From the NCBI GenBank assembly GCA_018662405.1, contig JABJGE010000068.1:1-58520 (forward strand): a DNA stretch of 58,520 bases, given 5' to 3'. Origin of the DNA: Campylobacteraceae bacterium (GTDB lineage Bacteria; Campylobacterota; Campylobacteria; Campylobacterales; Arcobacteraceae). The notes below the pieces were generated by a model. That model had not been told where the DNA came from. It was given only the letters and a program-made list of their open reading frames with translations, and ran no database searches. Position 1 is the first letter of the stretch. Each line of letters starts with the position of its first letter. Of this stretch, positions 1 through 9,087 are shown piece by piece. The position numbers were made by a program, and so were the translations under genes.

Positions 1-587
1 ATTTTTGGTACAAAAGATTTATCAAATACTCCAATTAATTGTTTTTGAACATCTGCAGGATTAGTTAATGGTCCTAATATATTAAATATTGTTCTATGAT
101 CTAAAGATTTTCGTATAGGCATAATATATTTCATAGCTGGATGATGATTAACAGCAAACATAAATACAAATCCAGTTTGCTCTAACATCTTAACTTGAGA
201 ATCAATATCTAAGTCTAAATTAACTCCTAAAGCTTCTAGCATGTCTGCACTACCACTTTTACTAGTAATACTTCTATTACCATGTTTAGCTACCTTACAG
301 CCACATGCACTTAATAAAATAGATACTGTAGTTGATACATTAAAACTATTACTTTTATCTCCACCTGTACCACAATTATCTACTAATTGTGTCTTTAGGT
401 TTTCATCATTAATAGGTAATTTAATAGAATGTTCTCTCATTACAGATGCTGCTGCTGCAATTTGTTGAGCAGTTTCACCATTTGTATACATATCTACTAA
501 ATATTGTTTACTAGTTTCTACATCCCAAGTATTTGAAAAAATATTTTCGAAATCTTCTTGTATTTGTGTATCTATTTTATTTGACAT
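1..587 (-). CDS. trpD: Anthranilate phosphoribosyltransferase, C-terminus beyond left edge
   Basis: Transfers phosphoribosyl from PRPP to anthranilate, the second step of tryptophan synthesis, in the cytoplasm. The minus frame is open from an ATG at 585-587 to the window edge (195 codons), starting MSNKIDTQIQEDF. It contains the PRPP-binding GTGGD loop within DNCGTGGDKSNSFNVST and the following KHGNRS and SADMLEALG motifs, all diagnostic of the family. Only the N-terminal half is present; the family is about 330 residues long. The start overlaps the end of the S4-domain gene by 16 bases, so translation is probably coupled. No other trp gene is adjacent; trpF lies about 41 kb away in this window, so the trp genes are dispersed. 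Confidence 0.95.
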   Translation of the reverse strand, partial: MSNKIDTQIQEDFENIFSNTWDVETSKQYLVDMYTNGETAQQIAAAASVMREHSIKLPINDENLKTQLVDNCGTGGDKSNSFNVSTTVSILLSACGCKVAKHGNRSITSKSGSADMLEALGVNLDLDIDSQVKMLEQTGFVFMFAVNHHPAMKYIMPIRKSLDHRTIFNILGPLTNPADVQKQLIGVFDKSFVPK

Positions 588-820
588 ACATACTCTCCTT
601 GAGCTGATTTAGGTGTTGATTTTGTTTTTGGTATTTGTAAAATTTTATAAACTTCATCATATTCTAAATATTGTAATTTTATTGTATCACCAATTTTAAC
701 TTCTTTGGCTTTTTTAACTGCAATATCATTTAGGAAAACAACTTTATTTGCTAACATATCTTCTGCTATTGATCTTCTTTTTGTAAGATTTACACTGTTT
801 AAAAACTTATCTATTCTCAT
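572..820 (-). CDS. Small S4-domain RNA-binding protein
   Basis: 82 residues. The N-terminus MRIDKFLNSVNLTKRRSIA, followed by ANKVVFLNDIAVKKAKEVKIGDTI, is the alpha-L RNA-binding (S4) motif, which occupies nearly the whole protein. Stand-alone S4 proteins of this size resemble Hsp15/YlmH-type ribosome- or rRNA-binding factors. The specific RNA partner cannot be told from sequence. It lies between the Sua5-like gene (18-base gap upstream) and trpD (16-base overlap downstream), in one co-directional run starting at carB. An AGG about 10 bases before the ATG is a weak ribosome binding site. Confidence 0.8.
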   Translation of the reverse strand: MRIDKFLNSVNLTKRRSIAEDMLANKVVFLNDIAVKKAKEVKIGDTIKLQYLEYDEVYKILQIPKTKSTPKSAQGEYVCQIK

Positions 821-838
821 AGTTTATACTACCTAACT

Positions 839-1234
839 TTATCTTATTTTTTTAATTCTATTGTTTGTAATTTTATATATCTTTGATGATTGGTTTTCAC
901 TAAATCCATCTTGGTCTTCTACAATAATATCTGCTTTTTCTATAGCCCAATCTTTTTCAAATTGTTTTTTAGTAAGATTTGCTGATGTCGAATACATTGT
1001 CTTAAACTTTCTTATAAATTCATAATGCTTATGATTTTTATCTACTACACGAAAGCTTGTTGTATTAGGATATATAAATGTAGTTAATTTTGATTTTCGT
1101 ACTTTTTTCTTAAATTGCTTTGGTACTCTAGTATGCTTTAAAAGTGTTTTAAAACAATCAACCTCACAAAGCATCTTTTGCTCTGTGGGTCTATTTTTTA
1201 TTAATGAAAGTTTATGCCAATCATTACTTAGCAA
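839..1234 (-). CDS. Sua5/YciO/YrdC/YwlC family protein, short form; start unresolved
   Basis: The C-terminal part carries the TMYSTSANLT segment typical of the YrdC/Sua5 fold (threonylcarbamoyl-AMP synthesis for tRNA t6A, or a paralogue). The first start codon in frame is TTG at 1232-1234, giving 131 residues. The open frame continues upstream to 1309, and those codons encode [11 protein letters not shown], which matches the N-terminal strand of the family (compare YPTEAVFGL in TsaC). No ATG, GTG or TTG precedes that segment, although an AGGGA sequence sits just before it, inside the end of carB. Either a non-canonical start is used or the start codon is mutated. The short length (about 143 residues if extended) fits a Campylobacterota-specific paralogue rather than full-length TsaC. 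Confidence 0.65.
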   Translation of the reverse strand: MLSNDWHKLSLIKNRPTEQKMLCEVDCFKTLLKHTRVPKQFKKKVRKSKLTTFIYPNTTSFRVVDKNHKHYEFIRKFKTMYSTSANLTKKQFEKDWAIEKADIIVEDQDGFSENQSSKIYKITNNRIKKIR

Positions 1235-1266
1235 ACCAACCGTAGTTTGTGTTTGCGTAAGATAGA

Positions 1267-4200
1267 CTAGATCCCTAGAAAGTCTTGTATTGATTTTGGA
1301 TCCATATCTTTAGTTTTTGAAGCTTTAATACCCTCTATAGATGCTAAAGCAGCTGCTACAGTAGTAACATAAGGAGTATTCATTCTAAGAACTGTTCTTC
1401 TAATTTTAATTCCATCATCTTTACTTGATACATTTTCATCAGCAGTATTAATAGCCATTACAATCTCTTCATTCATTAAAGAGTCAATAATATGAGGTCT
1501 ACCTTCACTTACTTTTAAAACTTTTTCACAATCAATTCCAGCATCTGTAATTACTTTATGAGTTCCACCTGTAGCAACAATATCAAAACCTTCTGCTTTT
1601 AAATCTTTTGCAATTTGTGGTGCAAATTCTTTATCAAGATCTGCTAATGACATAAATACTTTTCCACCATTTTGTGGTAAGAAGTTTTTAGCAGCATCTT
1701 GTGCTTTTGCAAAAGCACTACCAAAGCTACATGAAATACCCATAACTTCACCAGTAGATTTCATCTCAGGTCCTAATATTGTATCTGCACCAGTAAGTTT
1801 ATTGAATGGGAATACCGCTTCTTTTACAGCTACATGATCTTTTAATATTGGTTTTAATACACCATTTTCTTCTGTAACAATATTTTTATCATATACAGCA
1901 AGAGCATCTTTTAATGTCTGACCAAACATAACTCTAGTTGCAACTTTTGCTAAAGGAATTCCTGTAGCTTTTGATACAAATGGAACTGTTCTTGATGCTC
2001 TTGGATTAACTTCAATTAAGTATATTTTACCTTGGTGAATTGCATATTGAGTATTCATTAAACCAATTACACCTAATTCTAATGCCATAGCTTTAGTTTT
2101 AGTTTCTACATCTGCTAAAATCTCTTTACTTAATGAAATTGGAGGTAAACTACAAGCTGAATCACCAGAGTGAATCCCTGCTTCTTCAATATGTTGCATA
2201 ATTCCACCAATATAAACATCTTTACCATCTGTAATACAATCTACATCAAGTTCAATTGCACGATCTAAGAATTTATCTACAAGAACTGGAGCATCATTTG
2301 ATACAGATACTGCCTCATCCATGTATTGTTTTAATTCATCATCAGAATATACAATCTTCATACCTCGACCACCAAGTACAAATGAAGGTCTTACAAGTAC
2401 TGGATATGTAACTCTATTTGCAATTTCTAATGCTTCTTCAATAGTTACAGCAGTTCCATTGTCTGGTTGTAATAATCCAGCTTTTTCTACAAATGTAGAG
2501 AATTTTTCTCTATCTTCTGCAAGATCAATAACTTCAGCAGTTGTACCAATAATTTTACCACCCATATCATGAATAGCATTTGCTAACTTAAGTGGAGTTT
2601 GTCCACCAAAATGAACAATAATACCATCTGGATTTTCAGCCTCAATTACACTACTTACATGTTCAAAATCAATTGGTTCAAAATAAAGAATATCAGAAGT
2701 ATCATAATCTGTAGATACAGTTTCTGGATTACAGTTATACATGATTGTTTCAACACCCATTTCATTTAATGCAAATGACGCATGACAACAACAATAATCA
2801 AACTCAATACCTTGTCCAATTCTGTTTGGTCCACCACCAATAATTAAAACTTTTTTCTTATCAGATTTAGGTTTTTCTACTTTTGGTAATTTAGTAATAT
2901 TTGTTGTTGAATAAAGGTAAGGAGTTAATGCTTTAAATTCTGCAGCACATGTATCAACTTCATTATATTCTAATACAACATCTAATTCTTTTCTTAGAGA
3001 AGATACATCTTTTTCTAACTTACCAGTTAATTGAGCAATCATAGCATCACTAAATCCAAATGTTTTAGCTTTTCTCATTAATGTCTCATCAATAGAAGAT
3101 GCTGCTTTTAATTCACATTCACAATTATAAAGATCTCTAAATTGCGTTAAGAACCACGGATCAATAGCACAAATATCAAATAATTCTTCATTTGATAAAC
3201 CTTGTCTATAACCATCCATTAGATATAAAATTCTATCAGCATTTGGTCGTCTAATTTCTTTTTTGATTAAATCTAAATCTTCACTCATTGAATCAAAACC
3301 AACAATTCCAGTTTCTAAACTACAAAGTGCTTTTTGCATAGATTCTTTAAAAGTTCTACCCATAGACATAACTTCACCAACAGATTTCATACCAGTTGAT
3401 AAAGTAGAATTAGCATTTGGGAATTTTTCAAAAGTAAATCTTGGAATTTTTGTAACAACATAATCAATTACTGGTTCAAATGATGCTGTAGTACCTGTAA
3501 TATCATTTTCAATCTCGTCAAGTGTAAATCCAACAGCAAGAAGAGTTGCTACTTTAGCAATAGGATAACCTGTAGCTTTTGATGCAAGTGCAGAAGATCT
3601 TGAAACTCTTGGATTCATCTCAATTACAATCATTCTTCCTGTTTTTGGACATATTGAGAATTGTACATTTGATCCACCTGTATCAACACCAATCTCTCTT
3701 AAGATATCAAAAGATGCATTTCTCATGTTTTGGTATTCTTTATCTGTAAGAGTTAAAGCAGGAGCAACAGTAATACTATCACCTGTATGAACACCCATTG
3801 GATCTAAATTTTCAATAGAACATACGATAATACAGTTATCTTTATTATCTCTGATAACTTCCATTTCATATTCTTTCCATCCAAGCATAGATTCCATAAT
3901 CTCAATTTCATTAATTGGACTTGCTTCAATTCCAGCTTCTGCTAATTCTTTGAATTCTTCCATATTGTATGCAACACCTGATCCACCACCAGCAAGCGTA
4001 AATGATGCTCTAGAAATTACAGGGAATCCTATCTCTTTTGCTTTTTTAATTGCTTCATCAACAGTATATGCATTTGCACTTTTTGGTAAGTCCATACCAA
4101 TTTTTATCATTGCTTCATTGAAAAGATGTCTATCTTCACCTTTTTTAATTGCATCTGGATGAGCTCCAAGGAACTCAATACCATCAAGCATTCCTTTGTC

Positions 4201-4509
4201 ATACATAGTTGTAGCAACATTTAATGCAGTTTGTCCACCCATTGTAGGTAAGACTGCATCAATATTTTCCATTTCAATGATTTTTGCAATCATCTCTTCT
4301 GTAATTGGTTCTATGTATGTTTTGTCAGCAAACTCAGGATCTGTCATAATTGTTGCTGGATTAGAATTGATTAATACTACTCTATAACCTAATTCTTTTA
4401 GTGTTTTAGTAGCTTGAGTACCAGAATAATCAAACTCACAAGCTTGACCAATAATAATAGGACCAGATCCTATTAGTAATATAGACTTTATATCTTCTCT
4501 TTTTGGCAT
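1267..4509 (-). CDS. carB: Carbamoyl-phosphate synthase large subunit
   Basis: Makes carbamoyl phosphate from bicarbonate, ATP and glutamine-derived ammonia, feeding pyrimidine and arginine synthesis. It has 1080 residues, the normal family length. Two homologous ATP-grasp halves are visible: [20 protein letters not shown] near the N-terminus and [19 protein letters not shown] near residue 555. A C-terminal MGS-like allosteric domain contains [16 protein letters not shown]. The ATG at 4509 follows AAGGAT, a good ribosome binding site. A -10-like TAAAAT at 4545-4550 suggests its own promoter behind hspR. argG in the same window uses the arginine-branch product downstream of carbamoyl phosphate. 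Confidence 0.98.
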   Translation of the reverse strand: MPKREDIKSILLIGSGPIIIGQACEFDYSGTQATKTLKELGYRVVLINSNPATIMTDPEFADKTYIEPITEEMIAKIIEMENIDAVLPTMGGQTALNVATTMYDKGMLDGIEFLGAHPDAIKKGEDRHLFNEAMIKIGMDLPKSANAYTVDEAIKKAKEIGFPVISRASFTLAGGGSGVAYNMEEFKELAEAGIEASPINEIEIMESMLGWKEYEMEVIRDNKDNCIIVCSIENLDPMGVHTGDSITVAPALTLTDKEYQNMRNASFDILREIGVDTGGSNVQFSICPKTGRMIVIEMNPRVSRSSALASKATGYPIAKVATLLAVGFTLDEIENDITGTTASFEPVIDYVVTKIPRFTFEKFPNANSTLSTGMKSVGEVMSMGRTFKESMQKALCSLETGIVGFDSMSEDLDLIKKEIRRPNADRILYLMDGYRQGLSNEELFDICAIDPWFLTQFRDLYNCECELKAASSIDETLMRKAKTFGFSDAMIAQLTGKLEKDVSSLRKELDVVLEYNEVDTCAAEFKALTPYLYSTTNITKLPKVEKPKSDKKKVLIIGGGPNRIGQGIEFDYCCCHASFALNEMGVETIMYNCNPETVSTDYDTSDILYFEPIDFEHVSSVIEAENPDGIIVHFGGQTPLKLANAIHDMGGKIIGTTAEVIDLAEDREKFSTFVEKAGLLQPDNGTAVTIEEALEIANRVTYPVLVRPSFVLGGRGMKIVYSDDELKQYMDEAVSVSNDAPVLVDKFLDRAIELDVDCITDGKDVYIGGIMQHIEEAGIHSGDSACSLPPISLSKEILADVETKTKAMALELGVIGLMNTQYAIHQGKIYLIEVNPRASRTVPFVSKATGIPLAKVATRVMFGQTLKDALAVYDKNIVTEENGVLKPILKDHVAVKEAVFPFNKLTGADTILGPEMKSTGEVMGISCSFGSAFAKAQDAAKNFLPQNGGKVFMSLADLDKEFAPQIAKDLKAEGFDIVATGGTHKVITDAGIDCEKVLKVSEGRPHIIDSLMNEEIVMAINTADENVSSKDDGIKIRRTVLRMNTPYVTTVAAALASIEGIKASKTKDMDPKSIQDFLGI

Positions 4510-4544
4510 TAATAATATCCTTAAATATTTGGTAAAATTTGATT

Positions 4545-4550
4545 ATTTTA
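4545..4550 (-). promoter_or_regulatory. Putative carB -10 element (GGATAAAAT)
   Basis: On the minus strand the sequence reads GGATAAAAT about 36 bases before the carB ATG. It matches the GATANAAT extended -10 pattern seen before several other genes in this window. No clear -35 is visible, which is usual for Campylobacterota sigma-70 promoters. Confidence 0.45.
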
Positions 4551-4578
4551 TCCAAAATATGCTTAGGAATTACTTGAT

Positions 4579-4956
4579 TTATTCTTTGAATACCACGATA
4601 TCAAAAGATGTTTTTTGTACTACAAGAGCATTTTTTGTACCACCATTCCCATAGCGTGTAATGTCTTCTTGTTTTTTTTCATATACATTAATTTTATCTT
4701 GCATAGATGATATAATTTGATTTTGTTCTAGTATCATTTTTACACCTGCAATATTTATACCAAGTACCCTTGTAAGTTGTAAAATATATTTAATTTCATC
4801 AATGTCTATTTGTGAATATAATCTAATTTTGCCATTTGTACGAGAAGGAATTATTAATCCTTCTCTTTCATATTGTCTTAATGTTTGTGGATGAATATCT
4901 AACATCTGAGCCACATTACTAATTAAATGAACAGGTTCTTCACAATAACTTGACAT
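4579..4956 (-). CDS. hspR: MerR-family heat-shock repressor HspR
   Basis: 125 residues. The N-terminal MerR winged-helix domain is visible as LISNVAQMLDIHPQTLRQYE followed by EGLIIPSRTNGKIRLYSQID, then a coiled-coil-like dimerisation helix around residues 60-100. HspR represses chaperone operons by binding HAIR inverted repeats, usually with help from chaperones. It follows cbpA by nine bases, and its AAGGAT ribosome binding site overlaps the cbpA stop codon, so the two are translated from one message. A near-perfect HAIR element in front of cbpA (5897-5917) strongly supports the identity and points to autoregulation. The alternative MerR relative GlnR is less likely given the DnaJ-family neighbour. 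Confidence 0.92.
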   Translation of the reverse strand: MSSYCEEPVHLISNVAQMLDIHPQTLRQYEREGLIIPSRTNGKIRLYSQIDIDEIKYILQLTRVLGINIAGVKMILEQNQIISSMQDKINVYEKKQEDITRYGNGGTKNALVVQKTSFDIVVFKE

Positions 4957-4965
4957 ATCAAATCC

Positions 4966-5850
4966 TTATTGAGGTAATTTTTCTTCCATTAATTTCACTA
5001 AATCTTCATCTAATTCATCTACAGCAGGTAAGATAATATTTGCTTTTAAATATAAATTACCTTTGACTTTTGTCTTACCATTTAGAGCCCCAAGCTCTTT
5101 TACTCTAAACTTTTGATGTTGTTTTGTATTTTGTGGCATCTTTAAAGTTATATCTTTATGGATAGTTTTTATCTCAATTTTACCACCAAAAAGTGCAGTC
5201 TTTAACGGTACATCAAATATCAATGTTAGATCATCATCTTCTCTTGTATAATCTGGGCTAGATGCAATATTAATTTTAATAATCAAATCACCTCTTTGAG
5301 ATCCCATTGATTTACCTTTACCTTTTGCACGAATTTTTTGACCATCTTTAATACCTTCTGGTATTTTAATATCAAAGCTATCATTTTGTAGTGATATATT
5401 CTGCTTACCACCTAATATAGCAACATCAAATGGAATAGTAATTTGTGCTTGAGTATCTAAATCTGGCTGTTGATATCCACCACCAAAGCCACCTTGGTTT
5501 CCAAATGGAGATCCTCCACCAAAACCACCTTGGAAGCCTTGAGATCTACCACCACCAAACATTTGGTTTAAAATATCATTAATATCTACACCAGCACCTT
5601 GACCTTGTGCAAAATCATGGAAGTTTTGACCACCAAACATATCATCACCATGCATATCATATTGACTCTTTTTTTGATCATCACTTAATACTTCATATGC
5701 TGCATTAATTTCTTTAAATTTCTCTTCTGCTTCGGGTGTTTTATTAATATCTGGATGATATTGTTTTGCTAGTTTTCTATATGCTTTTTTAATTTCACTC
5801 TTATCAGCACCTTCACTGATTCCAAGTGTCTCGTATAAACTTTTTGCCAT
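4966..5850 (-). CDS. cbpA: DnaJ-family co-chaperone CbpA
   Basis: 294 residues. The J domain (about residues 1-70) contains the HPD tripeptide in [17 protein letters not shown], which stimulates DnaK ATPase. A Gly/Phe-rich linker (about residues 75-130, repeated GGFGGG) follows, then the two-lobed DnaJ C-terminal substrate-binding domain. There is no CxxCxGxG zinc finger, so this is a CbpA-type class B J-protein rather than DnaJ itself. It is the first gene of the cbpA-hspR operon, with a consensus promoter and HspR operator directly upstream. Confidence 0.93.
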   Translation of the reverse strand: MAKSLYETLGISEGADKSEIKKAYRKLAKQYHPDINKTPEAEEKFKEINAAYEVLSDDQKKSQYDMHGDDMFGGQNFHDFAQGQGAGVDINDILNQMFGGGRSQGFQGGFGGGSPFGNQGGFGGGYQQPDLDTQAQITIPFDVAILGGKQNISLQNDSFDIKIPEGIKDGQKIRAKGKGKSMGSQRGDLIIKINIASSPDYTREDDDLTLIFDVPLKTALFGGKIEIKTIHKDITLKMPQNTKQHQKFRVKELGALNGKTKVKGNLYLKANIILPAVDELDEDLVKLMEEKLPQ

Positions 5851-5883
5851 TTATAATTCCTTGATTGTTAATAATATTAAATT

Positions 5884-5912
5884 ATTATATCACAAACTTG
5901 AGTCTATGTCAA
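5884..5912 (-). promoter_or_regulatory. Consensus sigma-70 promoter of cbpA-hspR
   Basis: On the minus strand a perfect -35 TTGACA (5907-5912) is separated by exactly 17 bases from a perfect -10 TATAAT (5884-5889), about 34 bases before the cbpA ATG. A full consensus -35 is unusual in this window, where most promoters show only a -10 element. It suggests a strong promoter held down by the overlapping HspR operator. Confidence 0.85.
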
Positions 5913-5917
5913 TCAAG
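5897..5917. promoter_or_regulatory. HAIR operator for HspR
   Basis: The plus strand reads CTTGAGT, seven bases, then AATCAAG. The HAIR consensus known for HspR is CTTGAGT-N7-ACTCAAG, so 13 of 14 arm positions match. It covers the -35 hexamer of the cbpA promoter, where a bound repressor would block RNA polymerase. Confidence 0.88.
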
Positions 5918-5936
5918 GTTTGAGTTTAGAGTATTG

Positions 5937-6401
5937 CTAAAACTCTTTTATATTTTGTCGAACAACTTCGTATGCTACTACTGATACAGCATTTGCAATA
6001 TTTAAACTTCTTGCTTCATTTACCATTGGTATATTGATACAAGTTTCCTTATTGTTTTCAAGTAAATCTTCTGGAAGACCGGCATCTTCTCTACCAAAGT
6101 ATAAAAAATCACCTTTATTATATTCTGGATCAAAATAATATTTTGTAGTTTTTGTTGTAGCAAAAAAGTGTCTATCATTTATTGGATTTTTAGCCCAAAA
6201 TTCTTCAATATTTTCATATTGATACCATTCTAAACGATCCCAGTAATCTAAACCTGCTTTTTTAACTTCTTTTTGTGTAATGTCATTACCCCAACCATAA
6301 GGCTTTATAAGATGTAATGCTCCACCAAGGGCAACAACAGTTCTACCAATTGTACCTACATTTCCACTTGTTCTAGGCTCTAATAAAACTATATTTACCA
6401 T
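5937..6401 (-). CDS. trmL: tRNA (cytidine(34)-2'-O)-methyltransferase TrmL
   Basis: 154 residues, a normal length for the SPOUT-fold enzyme that 2'-O-methylates the wobble base of tRNA-Leu. Visible family motifs are the N-terminal IVLLEPRTSGNVGTIGR, the knot-region FGREDAGLPEDLL and the C-terminal MVNEARSLNIANAVSVVAYE, which together form the SAM-binding trefoil knot. Its ATG overlaps the stop codon of purU by one base (TAATG), so it is the last gene of the malic enzyme-purU-trmL run. Confidence 0.92.
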   Translation of the reverse strand: MVNIVLLEPRTSGNVGTIGRTVVALGGALHLIKPYGWGNDITQKEVKKAGLDYWDRLEWYQYENIEEFWAKNPINDRHFFATTKTTKYYFDPEYNKGDFLYFGREDAGLPEDLLENNKETCINIPMVNEARSLNIANAVSVVAYEVVRQNIKEF

Positions 6402-7234
6402 TATAAGATTACTGTCTTATTTGAATATGTAAGGACTTTATCATCAAGCAATAATTGTAGTGCATTTGATAATACAACTTTCTCTACGTTTCTACCAGCA
6501 TTTCTCATATCTTGCCAAGAATAAGTATGATCTACTCTTGTAATGTCTTGGAAAATAATTGGACCTTCATCTAAATCATTTGTCACATAGTGTGCAGTAG
6601 CTCCAATTATTTTAACACCACGACTATGTGCTTGTTTATATGGGTTAGCTCCAATAAACGCAGGTAAAAATGAATGATGAATATTAAGTACTTTACCTTC
6701 ATAATATCCTACAAATTTAGAAGTTAAAATTCTCATATATTTTGCAAGTACAATAATCTCTGGATTATATACATCAATTTGATTAATTAACTTTTGTTCA
6801 TGTTCTTCTCTAGCTAAATCTTTTGTATCTACAAAGTGATATGGAATATCAAACTTCTCAACTAAAGTTCTTAAATGATCATGATTTGATACTACTGCTT
6901 TTATATTTGCATTTAATTCACCACTTACATATCTAATTAAAATATCGCCAAGTACATGTGATTCTTTTGTAACTAATAATACAATATCTTTACAAGTTTG
7001 TGGTTTTAATTTAATAATATGATTTTGAGGTAATAAACCTTTTATATCTTTTAATAATTTAGCTTCATTAAATTCTCCACTTATAACTGTTCTCATAAAG
7101 AATTTATTTTCTTCACTATCAACATATTCACTATTTTTATCAATATTTAAACCATGTTCAAATAATACTTTTGATACATTGTAAACTAAACCTTTAGCAT
7201 CCGTTGTTTCAATTAATAATGTAAATTTTTCCAC
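6401..7234 (-). CDS. purU: Formyltetrahydrofolate deformylase
   Basis: Hydrolyses 10-formyl-THF to formate and THF, balancing one-carbon pools. It has 277 residues. An N-terminal ACT domain (LLIETTDAKGLVYNVSKVLF) is followed by a formyltransferase-type domain with LNIHHSFLPAFIGANPYKQA, whose Asn-His pair is catalytic in the family, and GATAHYVTNDLDEGPII. The presence of the ACT domain distinguishes it from PurN. One-base overlaps with malic enzyme upstream and trmL downstream show tight translational coupling. Confidence 0.95.
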   Translation of the reverse strand: MEKFTLLIETTDAKGLVYNVSKVLFEHGLNIDKNSEYVDSEENKFFMRTVISGEFNEAKLLKDIKGLLPQNHIIKLKPQTCKDIVLLVTKESHVLGDILIRYVSGELNANIKAVVSNHDHLRTLVEKFDIPYHFVDTKDLAREEHEQKLINQIDVYNPEIIVLAKYMRILTSKFVGYYEGKVLNIHHSFLPAFIGANPYKQAHSRGVKIIGATAHYVTNDLDEGPIIFQDITRVDHTYSWQDMRNAGRNVEKVVLSNALQLLLDDKVLTYSNKTVIL

Positions 7235-8499
7235 TATAATAATCCTTTTAATCTTTCTCTATATGCATCATAATCAAAATCTTTTGCTTGAGCTACACCT
7301 GTATCAACAGCAGCTTTTGCAACTGCTGAACTAACTTCTACAATTAATCTTTTATCAAATGGTGTAGGTATAATATAATCTTTTGCAAAACACATATGTT
7401 GTTTATTGTATGTATCTTTTATATCTTGTGGTACTGGCTGTTTAGTAAGTTCATTTAATGCTTTTGCTGCTGCAATTTTCATAGCCATATTTATCTTTCT
7501 AGCTCTTACATCTAAAGCACCTCTAAAGATAAATGGAAAACCTAGTACATTATTTACTTGATTATCAAAATCACTTCTACCTGTAGCTATAATTGCTTTA
7601 TCTCGAATTTTTCTTACATCATCTGGCATAAGTTCTGGAGTTGGATTAGCTAAAGTAAATACCATTGGTTCATCTGCCATTAATGCAATATCCTCTAGAG
7701 TTAATGTACCAGGTACAGATAAACCAAGAACTACATCTGCATTGGCAAAAGCATCATGTCTTGTACAACTTTTATCAGTTGCAAATTCTAATTTATATTT
7801 ATTTAAATCATCTCTATGCTTATGAACCTGACCTTTAGAATCATACATAAATATATTTGTAATACCTAAAGCTTTATACATTCTACCACATGATATAGCA
7901 GCAGCTCCTGCTCCAATAATTACAACTTTTAAATCTTCTATTTTCTTATTTACAAGCTCACACGCCCCCATAAGTGCAGCACTAGAAATAATTGCTGTAC
8001 CATGTTGATCATCATGCATTACAGGAATATCAAGCTTATCTACTAATCTTTTTTCAATCTCAAAACATTCTGGTGCTTTGATATCTTCTAAGTTAATTCC
8101 ACCAAATGTAGGACTAATAGCTTCAACTGTTTTACAAATATCATCGATACTAGTTTGATTTATTTCAATATCAAAACTATCAACTGCTGCAAAATTTTTA
8201 AATAATACAGATTTACCCTCCATAACTGGTTTAGAAGCTAAACAACCAATATTACCAAGTCCAAGAACTGCTGTACCATTAGAAATAACTGCAACTAAAT
8301 TTGCTTTTGCAGTATATTTATATGCATTATGAGCATCTTTTTCAATCTCTAAACAAGGATTTGCAACACCAGGTGTATAAGCTAATGCTAAATCTTTTTG
8401 AGTTGAAAATGGTACTGTAGTTTGTGTCCCTAATTTTCCTGGATTTGGAAATTCATGATAATCTAAACTTTCCTGTACTGTAACAGTAATATTTGACAT
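7234..8499 (-). CDS. NAD(P)-dependent malic enzyme
   Basis: Oxidatively decarboxylates malate to pyruvate. It has 421 residues with an N-terminal malic domain (LAYTPGVANPCLEI, then VLGLGNIGCLASKPVMEGK with the catalytic Lys) and an NAD-binding domain (VVIIGAGAAAISCGRMY). The metal and substrate segment MHDDQHGTAI and the late ATGRSDFDNQVNNVLGFPF are also present. There is no C-terminal phosphotransacetylase domain, unlike E. coli MaeB, so it is the short bacterial form. It supplies pyruvate from the malate pool that the nearby malate:quinone oxidoreductase also drains. Cofactor preference cannot be judged reliably by eye. Confidence 0.94.
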   Translation of the reverse strand: MSNITVTVQESLDYHEFPNPGKLGTQTTVPFSTQKDLALAYTPGVANPCLEIEKDAHNAYKYTAKANLVAVISNGTAVLGLGNIGCLASKPVMEGKSVLFKNFAAVDSFDIEINQTSIDDICKTVEAISPTFGGINLEDIKAPECFEIEKRLVDKLDIPVMHDDQHGTAIISSAALMGACELVNKKIEDLKVVIIGAGAAAISCGRMYKALGITNIFMYDSKGQVHKHRDDLNKYKLEFATDKSCTRHDAFANADVVLGLSVPGTLTLEDIALMADEPMVFTLANPTPELMPDDVRKIRDKAIIATGRSDFDNQVNNVLGFPFIFRGALDVRARKINMAMKIAAAKALNELTKQPVPQDIKDTYNKQHMCFAKDYIIPTPFDKRLIVEVSSAVAKAAVDTGVAQAKDFDYDAYRERLKGLL

Positions 8500-8505
8500 A
8501 TTATT

Positions 8506-9087
8506 TTATCCTTTGATTTGTTTTATTTTAGAAGCTATTTCTAAATTTAACTTTTCTATTTCCTCAACAGACATACTTCCATCTAATGCACCATCTTTTA
8601 CTTTTCCATCAAATAATTTAGCAATTTGATTATCTTTCATTAAAAATACTTCATATGTTGCAGCATTATCAGATTTAATTTTAAAAAAGTTTTTTACAAT
8701 TCCACTTTCATCATATACCCAAGCCGTTTTACTATCAGCTTTTAAAGCAATAAGTTTTTCTGGAATTATCCATTGTTTTACAAACCAAGGAGCTGCAGAA
8801 ATATTTGTAACAATCACTACATTTTCAATATACTTATCTAATGTATTTACAACAGCAATTGAATCATGATTTGTCACAACAATAACTGATCCATTTTTAA
8901 TAATTGAGCTTGTAGCATATTCTATATCATCATCTAAAAGCTTTACCATTTTTGGCATATATTTCATATTTATTGTACTAGTAGTTGTATCCACTTTTAC
9001 AGGTGGCTTTGCTGTCATATATATAATCATTCCTAGAAATGCAATTGTTAATATTGATATTTTTAAGATTGCTTTAAAATTGTGCAT
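8506..9087 (-). CDS. Membrane-anchored protein of unknown function, possibly thioredoxin-like fold
   Basis: 193 residues from the ATG at 9085-9087, chosen because AAGGAA lies just upstream; a longer frame from 9114 would swallow that site. A single N-terminal membrane helix (about residues 6-25, AILKISILTIAFLGMIIYM) precedes a periplasmic domain. The pattern NVVIVTNISAAPWFVKQWII, then a WVYDESGIVKNFF strand and VFLMKDNQIAKLFDG, resembles the core of thioredoxin-like YtfJ-type proteins. The protein contains no cysteine, so it cannot be a redox-active thioredoxin. The fold is inferred and not certain. Its start overlaps the stop of the flavoprotein upstream (TAATG). Confidence 0.6.
   Translation of the reverse strand: MHNFKAILKISILTIAFLGMIIYMTAKPPVKVDTTTSTINMKYMPKMVKLLDDDIEYATSSIIKNGSVIVVTNHDSIAVVNTLDKYIENVVIVTNISAAPWFVKQWIIPEKLIALKADSKTAWVYDESGIVKNFFKIKSDNAATYEVFLMKDNQIAKLFDGKVKDGALDGSMSVEEIEKLNLEIASKIKQIKG

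Noticed and set aside
241-468. 75-residue plus-strand open frame with a leucine-rich start
   Set aside because: It lies entirely antisense to trpD, whose conserved motifs are on the other strand; its composition is a by-product of the AT-rich antisense frame.
5460-5630. Repetitive sequence resembling a short tandem repeat
   Set aside because: It encodes the Gly/Phe-rich linker of CbpA, a normal feature of J-proteins, and is not a DNA repeat element.
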